DNA from: Intestinibacter sp964449895
GTDB taxonomy: Bacteria; Bacillota; Clostridia; Peptostreptococcales; Peptostreptococcaceae
Direction: 5' to 3'
Assembly (NCBI GenBank): GCA_964449895.1
Contig: CAYVBY010000012.1
Location: 7,177 to 71,176, forward strand
Length of the DNA: 64,000 bases
Below, piece by piece: positions 63,950 to 64,000 of this stretch (within the stretch, counting starts at the first letter, position 1; every line of letters starts with the position of its first letter). The notes beneath the pieces are model-generated. The model searched no databases, was not told where the DNA came from, and was given only the letters and a program-made list of their open reading frames with translations. A program made the position numbers and the translations under genes.

Positions 63950-64000
63950 TGGTCAAGTCCTCGATCTATTAGTATCAGTAAGCTAAATACATTACTGCAC
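63950..64000 (-). rRNA. rrl: 23S ribosomal RNA, 3' end fragment
   Basis: The last 50 bases on the minus strand include TACTAATAGATCGAGGACTT, the conserved 3' terminus of bacterial 23S rRNA. The rest of the gene is outside the window. With the 5S gene it shows that an rRNA operon ends here. Confidence 0.93.

Overview
The window is AT-rich, low-GC Firmicute chromosome of the class Clostridia. It carries endospore genes (spoIIE, spoVT, spoVG, yabP, yabQ, spmA, spmB), a spore-former gene order and AGGAGG-type ribosome binding sites. Gene content and protein character resemble Peptostreptococcaceae (Clostridioides, Paraclostridium, Romboutsia and relatives). I cannot name the species from sequence alone. 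Almost everything is on the minus strand; only murC and the pncB-lrp pair are on the plus strand. I see no phage, insertion sequence, CRISPR array or tRNA.

Read in the direction of transcription (high to low coordinates), the window starts at the 3' end of a 23S rRNA gene and a 5S gene. Next come glycogen/maltodextrin genes (glgP, malQ, plus a remnant that looks like the tail of a sugar ABC ATPase). Then follows a long ancestral Firmicute block: tmk, holB, ricT(yaaT), yabB, rsmI, an HD protein, lrp and pncB on the opposite strand, spmA-spmB, metG with a Met T-box leader, tatD, a DUF3786 gene, rnmV, ksgA, two uncharacterised genes flanking a cation-efflux gene, murC (opposite strand), purR, spoVG, glmU, prs, pilT, a prepilin peptidase, pth, mfd, prsA, spoVT, yabM, yabN, hup, rqcP(yabO), yabP, yabQ, divIC, ppx and spoIIE. 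From memory, this closely parallels the Bacillus subtilis metS-to-spoIIE region.

Below about 19.6 kb lie an exported PepF-like peptidase, galU, a tiny DUF4044 gene, glpX, rho, rpmE, tdk, a DUF1385 gene, prmC, prfA, a ZIP transporter, a Sua5-type gene, rpiB, upp and a dCMP deaminase. The window ends in the ATP synthase operon (atpZ-I-B-E-F-H-A-G and the start of atpD), whose c subunit has the sodium-binding residue pattern.

The main functional themes are energy conservation, translation (prfA, prmC, rpmE, pth, rqcP, ksgA, rnmV, metG, rsmI), nucleotide and NAD salvage, envelope precursor supply (glmU, murC, galU, yabM), DNA replication and repair (tmk, holB, mfd, hup) and sporulation. I did not find a clear new multi-gene system. 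The most unusual signals are three leader hairpins that bury the ribosome binding site or abut the start codon of spoIIE, yabP and the PepF-like gene; a strongly Asn-rich insertion in Rho; a type IV pilus locus reduced to pilT plus a prepilin peptidase; an acidic, Tyr-rich protein of unknown function; a DNA polymerase III delta' subunit with no zinc-module cysteines; and the ABC-ATPase tail left behind malQ. Several starts were moved inward because the first in-frame start overlaps or precedes the ribosome binding site; each case is noted.
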